A stretch of DNA of 64,000 nt, from positions 4,092,001 to 4,156,000 of the forward strand of contig NZ_CP130610.1 of NCBI RefSeq assembly GCF_030544485.1, written 5' to 3'. Below the pieces are notes generated by a model. The model worked only from the letters and a program-made list of their open reading frames with translations. It was not told where the DNA came from and did no database searches. The position numbers and the translations under genes were made by a program. Origin of the DNA: Halomonas sp. HAL1. GTDB lineage: Bacteria > Pseudomonadota > Gammaproteobacteria > Pseudomonadales > Halomonadaceae. This document shows positions 55,171-63,754 of this stretch, one piece after another. The stretch's first letter is position 1; the number at the start of each line of letters is the position of its first letter.

Positions 55171-55307
55171 CGTCTTCCTTATCTTTAACAATGCAGCGGG
55201 CATGCCAAATGCCAAAAAACAGGATAAAGCAATTAAAAATCAATGTATTAATTAAAACAAGCCAAGCTGTAGCGTTCTGTTAAAATAGAAATACCAAGCT
55301 TAAAAGC

Positions 55308-55324
55308 TGTGTAAAAATGGCACA
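55308..55324. promoter_or_regulatory. 17-base palindrome-like site upstream of paralogue 3
   Basis: TGTGTA-AAAAT-GGCACA, matching the perfect palindrome at 53224 except in two bases of one arm and in the spacer. It lies at a similar distance from the start codon. Confidence 0.4.
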
Positions 55325-55402
55325 TGAGTAAACTCTTACCAACCTTACATGCCAATATTACACACCTTTACAGGTATGGTGCGAGAGGTCGCTTACGGAG
55401 CC

Positions 55403-56689
55403 CTATACAAGACGTGAAGCGGGAAATGAGCAGCGAAAAAGCGCCCCTTTACCCGGGTGGGATTCAATCTGTAATTGCGCATCGTGGCGTAATAGTACGT
55501 GCTTAACGATCGCCAAGCCTAAGCCCGTGCCGCCAGTTGCGGTGCTACGGCCTTTATCGACACGGTAAAAACGTTCGGTTAGTCGGGGAATATGGACGGG
55601 ATCGATGCCTTCACCATTGTCTTCCACATCAATACAGCCGCCGCCAGTCGCGCTAGCTTTCCAGCGTAAGGTGATGTGGCTACCTGCTGGCGTATAGCGA
55701 ACGGCATTGAAGGCGAGGTTAGAGATGGCGCTACGAATCTCCTGTTCACTACCCAGCAGGCGTGCATCGCTTTCAAGCGCGACAGTAATGGTATGACGCT
55801 GATTCGACAGCGCCAGCGCATCATCACAGATGCTTTGTAGCAAAGGCCCTAGCGACAGCGGATGGTGATCTTTCCCCCCCTGGTCGATTTCTAACCGAGA
55901 GAGCAGCAATAGATCATTGACCAGGTTTTGCATTCGCTGCGTCTGTTCCTGCATCTGGTTGATGCTTTTGCCCAAACGCGGAGGCAACTGGTCAGCAATA
56001 TCGCTGTAGGTTTCCAGATAGCCGGAAAGGACGGTTAGCGGCGTGCGCAGCTCGTGAGAGACGTTGGCAACAAAGTCGCGCCGCATCTGTTCCAGGCGAT
56101 GCAAGCGCGTGATATCCCGGGCCATTACCAGCCGTTCATCGTCACCGTACAGGGTAATTTGATACTGCAGGATTCGACGCTCGTCAATCGGCGATGTCAG
56201 CGTTAGCGGCTCGCCATACTCCCGCGCATTGAAGTAGCGGATGAAACTTGGCTCGCGCAGTAGGTTGGTAATGTGCTGACCACGATCATGGGCAGTTTGT
56301 AGCCCTAGCATGTTCGTTGCAGCGCTGTTCCACCACTCTAGATCACCGTGGCGGTCGAGCATGACCACACTGTCACGCATCGCTTCAGACGACTCTTGAA
56401 TACGGGCCAAGGTAGCACGCAGCCGACTTTGCGTTATACGCTGGCTTTTCTGATAGCGGTATAAACGATCAAACAATTCACCCCACATACCGTGAGCGGC
56501 AGGCGGCTCATCGTGAGGATGTAGGGTTAGCCATAAATAAAGTTCGCGTAGCTGCCGCAAGTGATAAAACAGACATACTGCAAGCCCTGCCGCAAGCCCT
56601 AGCCCTGCTGAGCCCAATAACCAGCCTAAACAAGTACCCAGTGTGGCCAGCCACGCTAGACGCCACAGTTCACGGCTCCATAGGCGCAC
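55403..56689 (-). CDS. phoR: Phosphate regulon sensor kinase PhoR
   Basis: Membrane histidine kinase of 428 residues. A hydrophobic N-terminal hairpin (about residues 10-45) replaces a large periplasmic sensor, as usual in PhoR. Then come a PAS domain (about 95-205), the dimerisation domain with phospho-acceptor histidine in VANVSHELRTPLTV (about residue 215), and the ATPase domain with N-box NLAFNAVRYTP, G1 DNGEGI and G2 GGTGLGLAIVKHV. It follows phoB after 2 bases. It senses phosphate through PstB and PhoU. Confidence 0.95.
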   Translation of the reverse strand: MRLWSRELWRLAWLATLGTCLGWLLGSAGLGLAAGLAVCLFYHLRQLRELYLWLTLHPHDEPPAAHGMWGELFDRLYRYQKSQRITQSRLRATLARIQESSEAMRDSVVMLDRHGDLEWWNSAATNMLGLQTAHDRGQHITNLLREPSFIRYFNAREYGEPLTLTSPIDERRILQYQITLYGDDERLVMARDITRLHRLEQMRRDFVANVSHELRTPLTVLSGYLETYSDIADQLPPRLGKSINQMQEQTQRMQNLVNDLLLLSRLEIDQGGKDHHPLSLGPLLQSICDDALALSNQRHTITVALESDARLLGSEQEIRSAISNLAFNAVRYTPAGSHITLRWKASATGGGCIDVEDNGEGIDPVHIPRLTERFYRVDKGRSTATGGTGLGLAIVKHVLLRHDAQLQIESHPGKGALFRCSFPASRLV

Positions 56690-56691
56690 AT

Positions 56692-57381
56692 TTACACCCG
56701 TGCAGAGAAACGGTATCCGGTACCCCGAACCGTTTGAATCAGGTTTTGATGCACATCGCCCAGCGCTTTTCGTAAGCGTCGAATATGCACATCGACCGTA
56801 CGCTCTTCGACATACACATTACCACCCCATACTTGGTCAAGCAGTTGGCTACGTGTGTAAGCGCGCTCTTGATGGGTCATAAAAAACTGCAGCAGACGAT
56901 ACTCGGTCGGACCCATTTCCAACGCTTTACCGTGAGCGCTTACCCGGTGGCTTACCGGATCAAGCAACAGGCCATTAATCTCAATCGGGTCCTCAACGCC
57001 ACGCGGTGTCGCACGACGCAGCACCGCTTTCAGCCGTGCCACCAATTCGCGTGGAGAAAAAGGCTTGGTGATGTAATCATCGGCACCGGCTTCAAGCCCT
57101 TGGATCTTATTATCCTCTTCGCCTTTAGCGGTCAGCATAATAATCGGGATCTCGGCGGTAGCTTCTTCGCGCTTCAAACGCCTAGCCAGCTCAATACCGC
57201 TGGTGCCAGGCATCATCCAGTCAAGCAGCAATAAATCAGGTTGGTGGTCAACCACCATGGCATGAGCATCCTGGGCGTTATCTGCTTCGAGCACACGGTA
57301 GTCAGCCATTTCCAGCGCTACCGCGATCATCTCGCGAATCGACGATTCATCATCGACAATCAGAACGGTTTTGGCGGTCAT
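56692..57381 (-). CDS. phoB: Phosphate regulon response regulator PhoB
   Basis: OmpR-family response regulator of 229 residues. The receiver has DDESS, the phosphorylated aspartate in [12 protein letters not shown] (about residue 54), and the conserved lysine in FSPRELVAR with KPF just before it. The winged-helix C-terminus has [18 protein letters not shown] and ends [13 protein letters not shown] strong Pho box about 85 bases upstream points to autoregulation. Likely targets in the window are pst and phoBR. Confidence 0.97.
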   Translation of the reverse strand: MTAKTVLIVDDESSIREMIAVALEMADYRVLEADNAQDAHAMVVDHQPDLLLLDWMMPGTSGIELARRLKREEATAEIPIIMLTAKGEEDNKIQGLEAGADDYITKPFSPRELVARLKAVLRRATPRGVEDPIEINGLLLDPVSHRVSAHGKALEMGPTEYRLLQFFMTHQERAYTRSQLLDQVWGGNVYVEERTVDVHIRRLRKALGDVHQNLIQTVRGTGYRFSARV

Positions 57382-57464
57382 ACCAGAGCCTCACGGTGTG
57401 CAAAAAAGCCAGTTCAAAGAAAAACAGTTCAATGACATGTCAGTGACGATAACACCATGACTTG

Positions 57465-57482
57465 ATGACAGTTACATGACAA
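57465..57482 (-). promoter_or_regulatory. Pho box upstream of phoB
   Basis: On the minus strand TTGTCAT-GTAA-CTGTCAT, one mismatch from the PhoB consensus of two CTGTCAT repeats spaced by four bases. It lies between the ubiA stop and the phoB start. Confidence 0.85.
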
Positions 57483-57488
57483 TGGCAG

Positions 57489-58382
57489 TTACTGACCCGC
57501 CGCAGGCCACCAACTTAGCGCAATACCAGTAAAAATCAGCAGCCCCGACCAGTGATTATTCAGAAACGCCTGGAAACAGGGATCCCGCTCCTGATAACGA
57601 ATTAAGCGCTGCTGATGCAGGAAAGTTGCCGCCATTGCAGCGAGCCCTAGCCAAAAGAACCCACCTAACCCGACCCGCCAGCCTACCCATGCCAGCAACC
57701 CCAGGGTGGCTACCTGGAGTAGGCCGATTATCAGGCGATCCGCGTCGCCAAACAGCACGGCTGTCGATTTAATGCCAATTTTTAAATCATCGTCGCGATC
57801 GACCATGGCGTATTGCGTGTCGTATGCCACCGTCCATAGCACGTTTGCACAGAAAAGCAGCCATGCTTCCAACGGCACATGGCCCAGCACGGCGCCAAAG
57901 GCCATTGGAATTGCCCATGAGAATGCCGCCCCCAGCACCACCTGGGGAAAATGGGTATAACGCTTCATGAACGGGTAAATAACTGCCAGAAATACCCCGC
58001 CCAGCGAGAGCAGCACCGTAAACCAATTAGTCAGTAGCACCAGAATAAACGCTGCGGCCACCAAACCAATAAACAGCAATTGAGCCTCGGTTTCGCTGAT
58101 TCGACCTGTGGCGAGCGGGCGATGCTTAGTGCGTTTCACATGGCCATCGAAATGGCGATCTGCATAATCGTTCACCACGCAGCCAGCCGCGCGCATGACG
58201 TAAACACCGGCCACAAAAATCAGCAGCACATCACGGCCGGGTACCCCTTCAGCGGCAATCCACAGCGCCCAAAGCGTCGGCCACATCAACAGCCAAGTGC
58301 CAATGGGTCGATCCAAACGCATCAGCTGTATAAAATCTGCCACGCGAGCCCATCCCTTCGGCCGCAACAGTGAACGATCCAT
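57489..58382 (-). CDS. ubiA: 4-hydroxybenzoate octaprenyltransferase
   Basis: Membrane prenyltransferase that attaches the polyprenyl tail to 4-hydroxybenzoate in ubiquinone synthesis. The 297 residues contain eight or nine hydrophobic helices and both aspartate motifs: [19 protein letters not shown] (first) and [20 protein letters not shown] (second). It follows ubiC, which makes its substrate, after 35 bases. The order ubiC-ubiA-phoB-phoR is that of Pseudomonas. Confidence 0.96.
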   Translation of the reverse strand: MDRSLLRPKGWARVADFIQLMRLDRPIGTWLLMWPTLWALWIAAEGVPGRDVLLIFVAGVYVMRAAGCVVNDYADRHFDGHVKRTKHRPLATGRISETEAQLLFIGLVAAAFILVLLTNWFTVLLSLGGVFLAVIYPFMKRYTHFPQVVLGAAFSWAIPMAFGAVLGHVPLEAWLLFCANVLWTVAYDTQYAMVDRDDDLKIGIKSTAVLFGDADRLIIGLLQVATLGLLAWVGWRVGLGGFFWLGLAAMAATFLHQQRLIRYQERDPCFQAFLNNHWSGLLIFTGIALSWWPAAGQ

Positions 58383-58417
58383 GCTTACCTCACGAAAAAT
58401 AAGATGCAGGCGCTAGC

Positions 58418-59041
58418 CTAGCGCGATGGCAGATCAAGGTCATCCGCCATCGCACGCAAAAAATACTCCTGCACCAATAACGACAGCCCACCGTGATTAC
58501 CGCCGTGATAAAACACTGAACGTCGGCCCCAGGTACAGTCACTTTCGATACCGTTCATACGAGCAAATAAGGAGGATTGGGTAGTGGCCTCAAGCGGCCC
58601 GCGAATTAAACCTGGCTGACGAAATAACCAACTGCCTAGCGAGCGCTCACCTAACCCTTCCAAACGCTGGCCCTTTAACTGAGTAAGCGGGGCGACGGAG
58701 CGCGCCACCACCCACGGCGTTTCATCCAAGCACAGCGCGACTTCACGCAGCCATGCATAGCGTTTGGGAGCAATGCCCAACGCCCGTGCCTCATCCGCTC
58801 GCGGCCAGCCTACGCCCTGGCGTAGCAGTCGAACGCGAAACTGCTTTTCACCTCCTGCGGCTATTAAGCGGGCGGTTAATGAGTCGGTTGAGGCAACCCA
58901 CTGCCACCAGGAAGTACTCATGGCAGGTCGCGCCGCATCAACGGGCCGCCAGCGCGAAAAGTGAGGAGTTTGCCGAAAAGCTGCAGGCGTCACCAAGTTC
59001 TCCAGGGCAATAAACGGGTCGGCTAGTGTAACATGCAGCAC
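58418..59041 (-). CDS. ubiC: Chorismate lyase
   Basis: Forms 4-hydroxybenzoate and pyruvate from chorismate, the first committed step of ubiquinone synthesis. Family marks: DSLTARL, RYAWLREVALCLDETPWVVARSV and the late WGRRSVFYH. The frame from 59041 gives 207 residues, longer than the usual 165-190; FSRWRP near residue 28 belongs to the family, so the true start is probably within the first 20 codons and is not settled. It is divergent from the rubredoxin reductase gene. Confidence 0.88.
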   Translation of the reverse strand: MLHVTLADPFIALENLVTPAAFRQTPHFSRWRPVDAARPAMSTSWWQWVASTDSLTARLIAAGGEKQFRVRLLRQGVGWPRADEARALGIAPKRYAWLREVALCLDETPWVVARSVAPLTQLKGQRLEGLGERSLGSWLFRQPGLIRGPLEATTQSSLFARMNGIESDCTWGRRSVFYHGGNHGGLSLLVQEYFLRAMADDLDLPSR

Positions 59042-59079
59042 TAACAGGCTTTTGTTTCAGCGACTTTTTTGGTGTCTGC

Positions 59080-60300
59080 ATGCCCACCTCACAACCAGAG
59101 CTCTCTTCATCCCACGCTGCGCTGGTCATTATTGGCACGGGAATGGCCGGGATTGGCTTAGCCCGGGCACTGCGCCGTCTCGGTGACCAGCGGTCAATCA
59201 CGTTGATTAGTGCTGACAGCGGTGACGATTACAGCAAACCGTTACTCTCCACCGGCTTCGCTAAAGGCCTAGCGCCCAACAAACTGGCCCAGCGAAACGC
59301 TGCCGAGCTGGGCGATGAGTTAAACGCCCGCATCATTACCCACACCCCCGTGGCGGCACTGGATGTGGATAACCGGACACTGCTTCTCGACGCTGGACAA
59401 GCGCCCAACTATGAAAAACTAAGCTCTTCAAAACTAAGCTACGAAACACTGGTATTAGCCACCGGCGCTGCCCCCAGGATGCCGTTCAGCATCGACCCCA
59501 GCGTAGCCCCACGCTGCTTCACCATTAATGACCTAGACGACTACCGACGCTTTCATCAGGCGTTAGGCCAAGGCTCAGCAAGGGTGGCGATTGTTGGCGC
59601 CGGGCTGGTCGGCTGTGAATTTGCTAATGACCTGCACGCCGGAGGTCATCACGTCAGTGTCATAGCGCCTGAAGCTACGCTACTGCCCCGCCTGCTGCCC
59701 ACGCCACTGGGCAACGCCCTGGGCGATGCCTTCAATGAGGCAGGCATCCGACTCTGCTTAGGCCGCACGATAGATTCACTAACACTCAGCAGCGGTGATG
59801 ACATCGTATTACGGTTGGATAACGGCGAGGCTATCAGCGCCGATCTCGTACTAATGGCAACTGGCCTAACACCGCGTACGGCGCTTGCCGAAGCCGCGGG
59901 TCTTAACGTATCGCCGAGCGGCATACAAGTTGACCGCCAACTGCGTACTTCACACCCCGATATTTACGCCCTGGGCGATGTCGCCTGCGTCGATGGCGTT
60001 AACGCCATGTACGTGCAGCCGCTGCAAGCGAGCGCCAAGGCATTGGCGGCAACGCTTGCGGGCACTCCCACGTCGGTCAGCTTTGGCGCTTGGCCAATAG
60101 TCGTTAAAACACCCCTGCTGCCAGTGGTAGCCTACCCGCCAACCACCCCACCTGAACGCTGGCGAATTGAAGGCGAAGGTGGCGATATCAGTGCGTTAGC
60201 CGAAAATAAAGACGGACGTTTGATTGGTTTTGCGTTGACAGGGGGCTGCGTGAGAAGGAAAGTGGAGCTTTCCAGAGCAGCACCTACGCTGCTAGGCTGA
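59080..60300 (+). CDS. Rubredoxin reductase-like FAD oxidoreductase
   Basis: Pyridine nucleotide-disulphide-type flavoprotein of 406 residues without redox-active cysteines. FAD motif VIIGTGMAGIGLARAL at about 17-32, ATGAAP near 127, second dinucleotide motif VAIVGAGLVGCEFANDL near 168-184 and IYALGDVACVDG near 297. In Pseudomonas the rubredoxin genes and rubredoxin reductase lie between ubiC and HU, which is where this gene sits, but no rubredoxin gene accompanies it. A short internal repeat (KLSSSKLSYE, near residue 110) comes from a 15-base tandem duplication. Confidence 0.85.
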   Translation: MPTSQPELSSSHAALVIIGTGMAGIGLARALRRLGDQRSITLISADSGDDYSKPLLSTGFAKGLAPNKLAQRNAAELGDELNARIITHTPVAALDVDNRTLLLDAGQAPNYEKLSSSKLSYETLVLATGAAPRMPFSIDPSVAPRCFTINDLDDYRRFHQALGQGSARVAIVGAGLVGCEFANDLHAGGHHVSVIAPEATLLPRLLPTPLGNALGDAFNEAGIRLCLGRTIDSLTLSSGDDIVLRLDNGEAISADLVLMATGLTPRTALAEAAGLNVSPSGIQVDRQLRTSHPDIYALGDVACVDGVNAMYVQPLQASAKALAATLAGTPTSVSFGAWPIVVKTPLLPVVAYPPTTPPERWRIEGEGGDISALAENKDGRLIGFALTGGCVRRKVELSRAAPTLLG

Positions 60301-60317
60301 TTTTCGTCGCGTTCACG

Positions 60318-60341
60318 ACTAGGCTAGAGAAGCTACCTAGT
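60318..60341. terminator. Hairpin after the rubredoxin reductase gene
   Basis: Inverted repeat ACTAGG/CCTAGT with further TAG/CTA pairing inside, in the gap before the HU gene. No T tract follows, so its role as terminator is uncertain. Confidence 0.4.
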
Positions 60342-60426
60342 GCTAATGACGCGCCCAACAACCTGCATTTGCTTTACGCTCGATTCTTTAACAAAAGTTC
60401 GATTGTTTACTAAAGGGAGATTTCTT

Positions 60427-60699
60427 ATGCGCAAACCTGAACTCGCTGCTGCCATCGCTGAAAGTGCCGACCTGTCAAAAGACAAAGCAGGCCAAGTACT
60501 GAACGTTATTTTGGATGAAATCACTAACAGCGTTGCTAAGGGCGAAGATGTCGCTCTGATCGGCTTTGGTACCTTTACGGTACGTGAGCGCGCAGCACGT
60601 ACTGGTAAAAATCCACAAACCGGTGCCCCACTACAAATTCCGGCCAGCAAAAATGTTGCCTTTAAGCCAGGCAAAGGACTTAAGGACGCCGTTTCCTAA
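60427..60699 (+). CDS. hup: DNA-binding protein HU
   Basis: Histone-like nucleoid protein of 90 residues from the ATG at 60427 (GGGAG upstream). The fold pattern is complete: LAAAIAESADLSKDKAGQVLN, the GFGTFTVRERAARTGKNPQTG arm region and the end KNVAFKPGKGLKDAV. The proline at the arm tip (KNPQTG) is the DNA-bending residue. It shares one base with the next start (TAATG). Whether it is HU-alpha or beta cannot be told. Confidence 0.96.
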   Translation: MRKPELAAAIAESADLSKDKAGQVLNVILDEITNSVAKGEDVALIGFGTFTVRERAARTGKNPQTGAPLQIPASKNVAFKPGKGLKDAVS

Positions 60700-61055
60700 T
60701 GAAGCTCAAGCTGACGCTGTGGCTACTGGGCATATTGCTCAAACGTGCCCTGCGCCGCAAGCCGCGCTTTCGTGAACAGTTAGAACGCATGCGCGGCCTG
60801 GACTGGGGAATTGCCACGGAAGATCTAAGCATAGCCCGCCACTACCGGATGACGCCGAAAGGTATCAGCACCGGTAAAGGGCTGCCCGTCGACTTAGACC
60901 TTGAACTGCGTTTCCGAGACCAAGCCACCGCGTTAAAAGTGCTCAAAAAGCCAACTCAGCAGGCCTTTCTTGACGGCATGATGAGTGGCAACGTGCGTTT
61001 AGTGGGCGACTCCGCCGATATGAACAAGCTGCAGAAGCTGCTCAAATATTTGTAG
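60699..61055 (+). CDS. Small SCP2-like protein
   Basis: A 118-residue basic protein. A hydrophobic N-terminus (LTLWLLGILLKRALRR) is followed by a domain that resembles SCP2 sterol-carrier folds: DLELRFRDQATALKVL and MMSGNVRLVGD, the latter close to the typical SCP2 end G-x-V-x-x-x-G-D. The ATG overlaps the HU stop by one base, so both are likely translated from one mRNA. Family assignment is moderate and the ligand is unknown. Confidence 0.6.
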   Translation: MKLKLTLWLLGILLKRALRRKPRFREQLERMRGLDWGIATEDLSIARHYRMTPKGISTGKGLPVDLDLELRFRDQATALKVLKKPTQQAFLDGMMSGNVRLVGDSADMNKLQKLLKYL

Positions 61056-61119
61056 CCCAGTATTTGCAGTATTGAGCGATCAGCAAAGGGTAAACCAGGC
61101 AGAGGTATAACAGCTATCG

Positions 61120-62034
61120 ATGGACATACCTCATCAACGCTTAGTGTACTTCCGCGTTACCCTGGAGTCTGGTTCAGTGCGCCGTGCTGCGGCGCGTCTG
61201 GACATTGCTCCCTCGGCAGTCAGCAGGCAAATTTCGCTGCTGGAAGAAGCCTTGGGAGCCACCCTCATGGAGCGTCAGCGCGGCGGCATTTCACCGACCC
61301 CGGTCGGTGAAATGCTGCTTGAATACTGCGAGCGTCGCGGCGCACTGGACGAAGGCTTTATCGCGTCACTTGAAGCCTACCAGCGCATGGAAACCGGCAA
61401 GATATCGCTCACCGTCGGTGAAGGATTTGTCAGTGACCTAGTAGCGTCGCCGCTGCACGAATTTACCCAACGCTATGCGGGCATTCAGCTCGACATCCAT
61501 ACCGCAGGCACCTCGGGCATTATTGACGCCATTGTCGGCGATCACAGTCATATCGGCTTGATGTTCCATGAGCGTACCCATCCCCAGCTGCGTTTCTGGT
61601 CATCCAGTCCTCAGCCACTGATGGCTATTCTGCCGCCGGATCACCCATTGACCAGCCAGATGTCACCTCTCACGCTGACTCAGCTTAGCGCCCAGCCGAT
61701 GGCCATGTGGGACACCACCCATGGGGTGCGTCAAATGGTCGACCAAGCATTTCAGCAGTCTCGTATAGTCCCGCGCATGGCAATGAATACAAATTCCATG
61801 GTGGTATTAGCACAGTATGTGCGCAGCGGCATGGGCATTACCCTACTGCCCTCCTTTGCCGTCGCACACGATTTAGAAGCTGGCACGCTAGTGGCGCGTC
61901 AGGTAGATAATCCGCTTTTTCAGCGCTCCCAGGCCCACATGGTCACGCGCGTAGGCCGCCAACAGCCCAAGGCTAGCATTCTGCTGCTACGCCACCTGCA
62001 GCGCTGGATGCAAGCGTTTCGCGATGTGAATTAG
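61120..62034 (+). CDS. LysR-family transcriptional regulator
   Basis: A 304-residue LysR regulator with the winged helix at about 8-65 (ESGSVRRAAARLDIAPSAVSRQI) and a periplasmic-binding-like effector domain (about 92-295). The target is unknown. It is convergent with the serine acetyltransferase gene, sharing 4 bases at the 3' ends, so it is not placed as a classic divergent regulator. Confidence 0.93.
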   Translation: MDIPHQRLVYFRVTLESGSVRRAAARLDIAPSAVSRQISLLEEALGATLMERQRGGISPTPVGEMLLEYCERRGALDEGFIASLEAYQRMETGKISLTVGEGFVSDLVASPLHEFTQRYAGIQLDIHTAGTSGIIDAIVGDHSHIGLMFHERTHPQLRFWSSSPQPLMAILPPDHPLTSQMSPLTLTQLSAQPMAMWDTTHGVRQMVDQAFQQSRIVPRMAMNTNSMVVLAQYVRSGMGITLLPSFAVAHDLEAGTLVARQVDNPLFQRSQAHMVTRVGRQQPKASILLLRHLQRWMQAFRDVN

Positions 62035-62807
62035 CGCGCGGTCGCAGGCAGTCCCACCACCGTCGCTCCAGCGGTTACGCTTTTTGTGACAATGGCGCCA
62101 GCACCGATTCGCGAGCCCTCACCAACTTCAATATTGCCAAGCACAACGGCGTTTGCACCCAAAAAAGCATTCCGCCGAATTTTGGGGTGACGATCACCAT
62201 CAAGCTTACCCGTTCCGCCTAATGTGACGCCCTGAAAAAGGGTGACACCATCTTCGACGACGGCGGTTTCGCCAATAACAATACCCACACCATGGTCAAT
62301 AAAGATGCCTTTACCAATGCGAGCAGCAGGATGTATATCTACGCTGAATGTACAACTACAGCAAAACTGGAGGTAGCTCGCCATACTCTTCCTAGCGGTT
62401 GTCCACCAAACATGACTGACGCGATGACACTGCAGTGCTCGATAACCAGAAAAAAAGAGCAGTGGTGTAAAAGGTTCTGGGATGGCGGCGTCTTCCTGTA
62501 GTAACACCCGCAAATCATCCAGGGCGGACTCAACGATCAGCGGGTTTTCCGCCAGCACAGCACGTATCTCTGCCAGTGCCGAGGCATGCGATATATGGGG
62601 AGATGACAGCGTCTCAGCGATAACAACGGCAAGTGCCGAAGCAAAATCGCTATGATCAAGCAAAGCATGTCGGTAAAAATCCGCTAATAGTGGCTGCGTG
62701 CGGGAAGCTTCAAGGGCGGCTGCCTGAATCTCCCGCCAGAGCGCGTCAGGGTCATTAAAGGCGTGGCCGCCTACATCTGAGGTCGCGGTCATCATTAACG
62801 TTCTCAC
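62031..62807 (-). CDS. cysE: Serine O-acetyltransferase
   Basis: Forms O-acetylserine for cysteine synthesis. The 258 residues show the helical N-terminal domain and the left-handed beta helix of hexapeptide repeats, with catalytic His/Asp in IDIHPAARIGKGIFIDHGVG-like sequence (HPAARIG, IDHGVGIVIGETA) and VTLGGTGK. It stops at GLPATAR right after the helix and so lacks the flexible tail with terminal isoleucine that binds CysK in Escherichia coli CysE (273 residues). Start GTG at 62807 (ATGA-like overlap with the VOC gene) or ATG at 62795; not settled. Confidence 0.9.
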   Translation of the reverse strand: MRTLMMTATSDVGGHAFNDPDALWREIQAAALEASRTQPLLADFYRHALLDHSDFASALAVVIAETLSSPHISHASALAEIRAVLAENPLIVESALDDLRVLLQEDAAIPEPFTPLLFFSGYRALQCHRVSHVWWTTARKSMASYLQFCCSCTFSVDIHPAARIGKGIFIDHGVGIVIGETAVVEDGVTLFQGVTLGGTGKLDGDRHPKIRRNAFLGANAVVLGNIEVGEGSRIGAGAIVTKSVTAGATVVGLPATAR

Positions 62808-63679
62808 ACCGTGATTTGAGAAAAACGCAGCACTGTTCCGCCTAACACTTCAGGCGGTATATCGGCCTCATGGGCGCCCAATGGTGAAAAAGGTAGCGAG
62901 CGCTCCTGCCAGTGATTAATCGCCGCGGCAATATCCTCACAGGCCAGTGTTAACGCCACCGCTCTGGCGGGCACTGACGGGAGCCCTGCCAACATTTCAA
63001 AGCGCTCGCCTATTGCCCAGTCGCTTAATAAGTGGCAAACCCCTTTATCGGTGTGGATTTTAAAGCCTCCTGTTTGCGTTTGAATCGCTTCATCGCCATG
63101 GATACGACGAAACTGCTCCAAGTCTCGAGCAGGGCTATCTGACACATACCAAATATCGGTAATAGACGTCGCCGTATTAGCGTGCCGCTCAAGGGTGGGG
63201 TCTGTGCGAAACAGCTCAGGACGCAATTGCTGGCACAAGAATTGGGTAAGGAAAGGCTGCTGAGGGTCATGGAGGATATTTAACGCTACGCCCACTTCTA
63301 CATCACCACTGGCAAGATGCGCCAGTCGGCGAAACTCAATAGGCGAATGGCCTTCAAAACCACGTACAGTCAACAGCGCATGATCCGTCGACATTGCTTC
63401 ACTTTCTAATGCCAGCATGGCGATCCCCTCGCCAATGGCTAAGCGATCTTCCACCACTTTGGCAAATTGAAAGCCGTTGCTATCCCGATAATCTGTTAGC
63501 TCTGGATGTGCAATGCCAATCAGTTCAATAAAATTATTGTGTAAAAACAGCAGGTGATTATCGGTACCCCAGGGGTGGCTGTGGCGCGGATTGAGGGTAA
63601 AACCCAATGCGGCCGCGCGCTCGGCGGCCACATCTAAATCGGCGACCGCGACTAAGGGGTGATCAATGCCAAAGCTCAT
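62804..63679 (-). CDS. VOC-family glyoxalase-like protein
   Basis: A 291-residue protein of the glyoxalase-like (VOC) superfamily. It starts with FGIDHPLVAVADLDVAAERAAALGF, a typical first VOC beta-alpha unit with a histidine, and has FIELIGI where the metal-binding glutamate is expected. A second VOC half begins near residue 160. The substrate is unknown. It overlaps the serine acetyltransferase gene by 4 bases, and an aldehyde dehydrogenase gene lies 75 bases upstream on the same strand. Confidence 0.8.
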   Translation of the reverse strand: MSFGIDHPLVAVADLDVAAERAAALGFTLNPRHSHPWGTDNHLLFLHNNFIELIGIAHPELTDYRDSNGFQFAKVVEDRLAIGEGIAMLALESEAMSTDHALLTVRGFEGHSPIEFRRLAHLASGDVEVGVALNILHDPQQPFLTQFLCQQLRPELFRTDPTLERHANTATSITDIWYVSDSPARDLEQFRRIHGDEAIQTQTGGFKIHTDKGVCHLLSDWAIGERFEMLAGLPSVPARAVALTLACEDIAAAINHWQERSLPFSPLGAHEADIPPEVLGGTVLRFSQITV

Positions 63680-63754
63680 TGCAGTAACTCCTCACGCTGC
63701 TGGAGCGAAGCGCCCCAGCAAGTTAGAACAATATCCTCAGGTCCCATGGAACAA

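Larger units (their letters stand above)
55093..55402. other. Intergenic region upstream of paralogue 3
   Basis: About 310 AT-rich bases between paralogue 3 and the end of phoR. It carries the shared leader and the related 17-base palindrome. I see no clear phoR terminator. A plus-strand open frame beginning at 55324 overlaps phoR antisense and is not supported. Confidence 0.7.
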
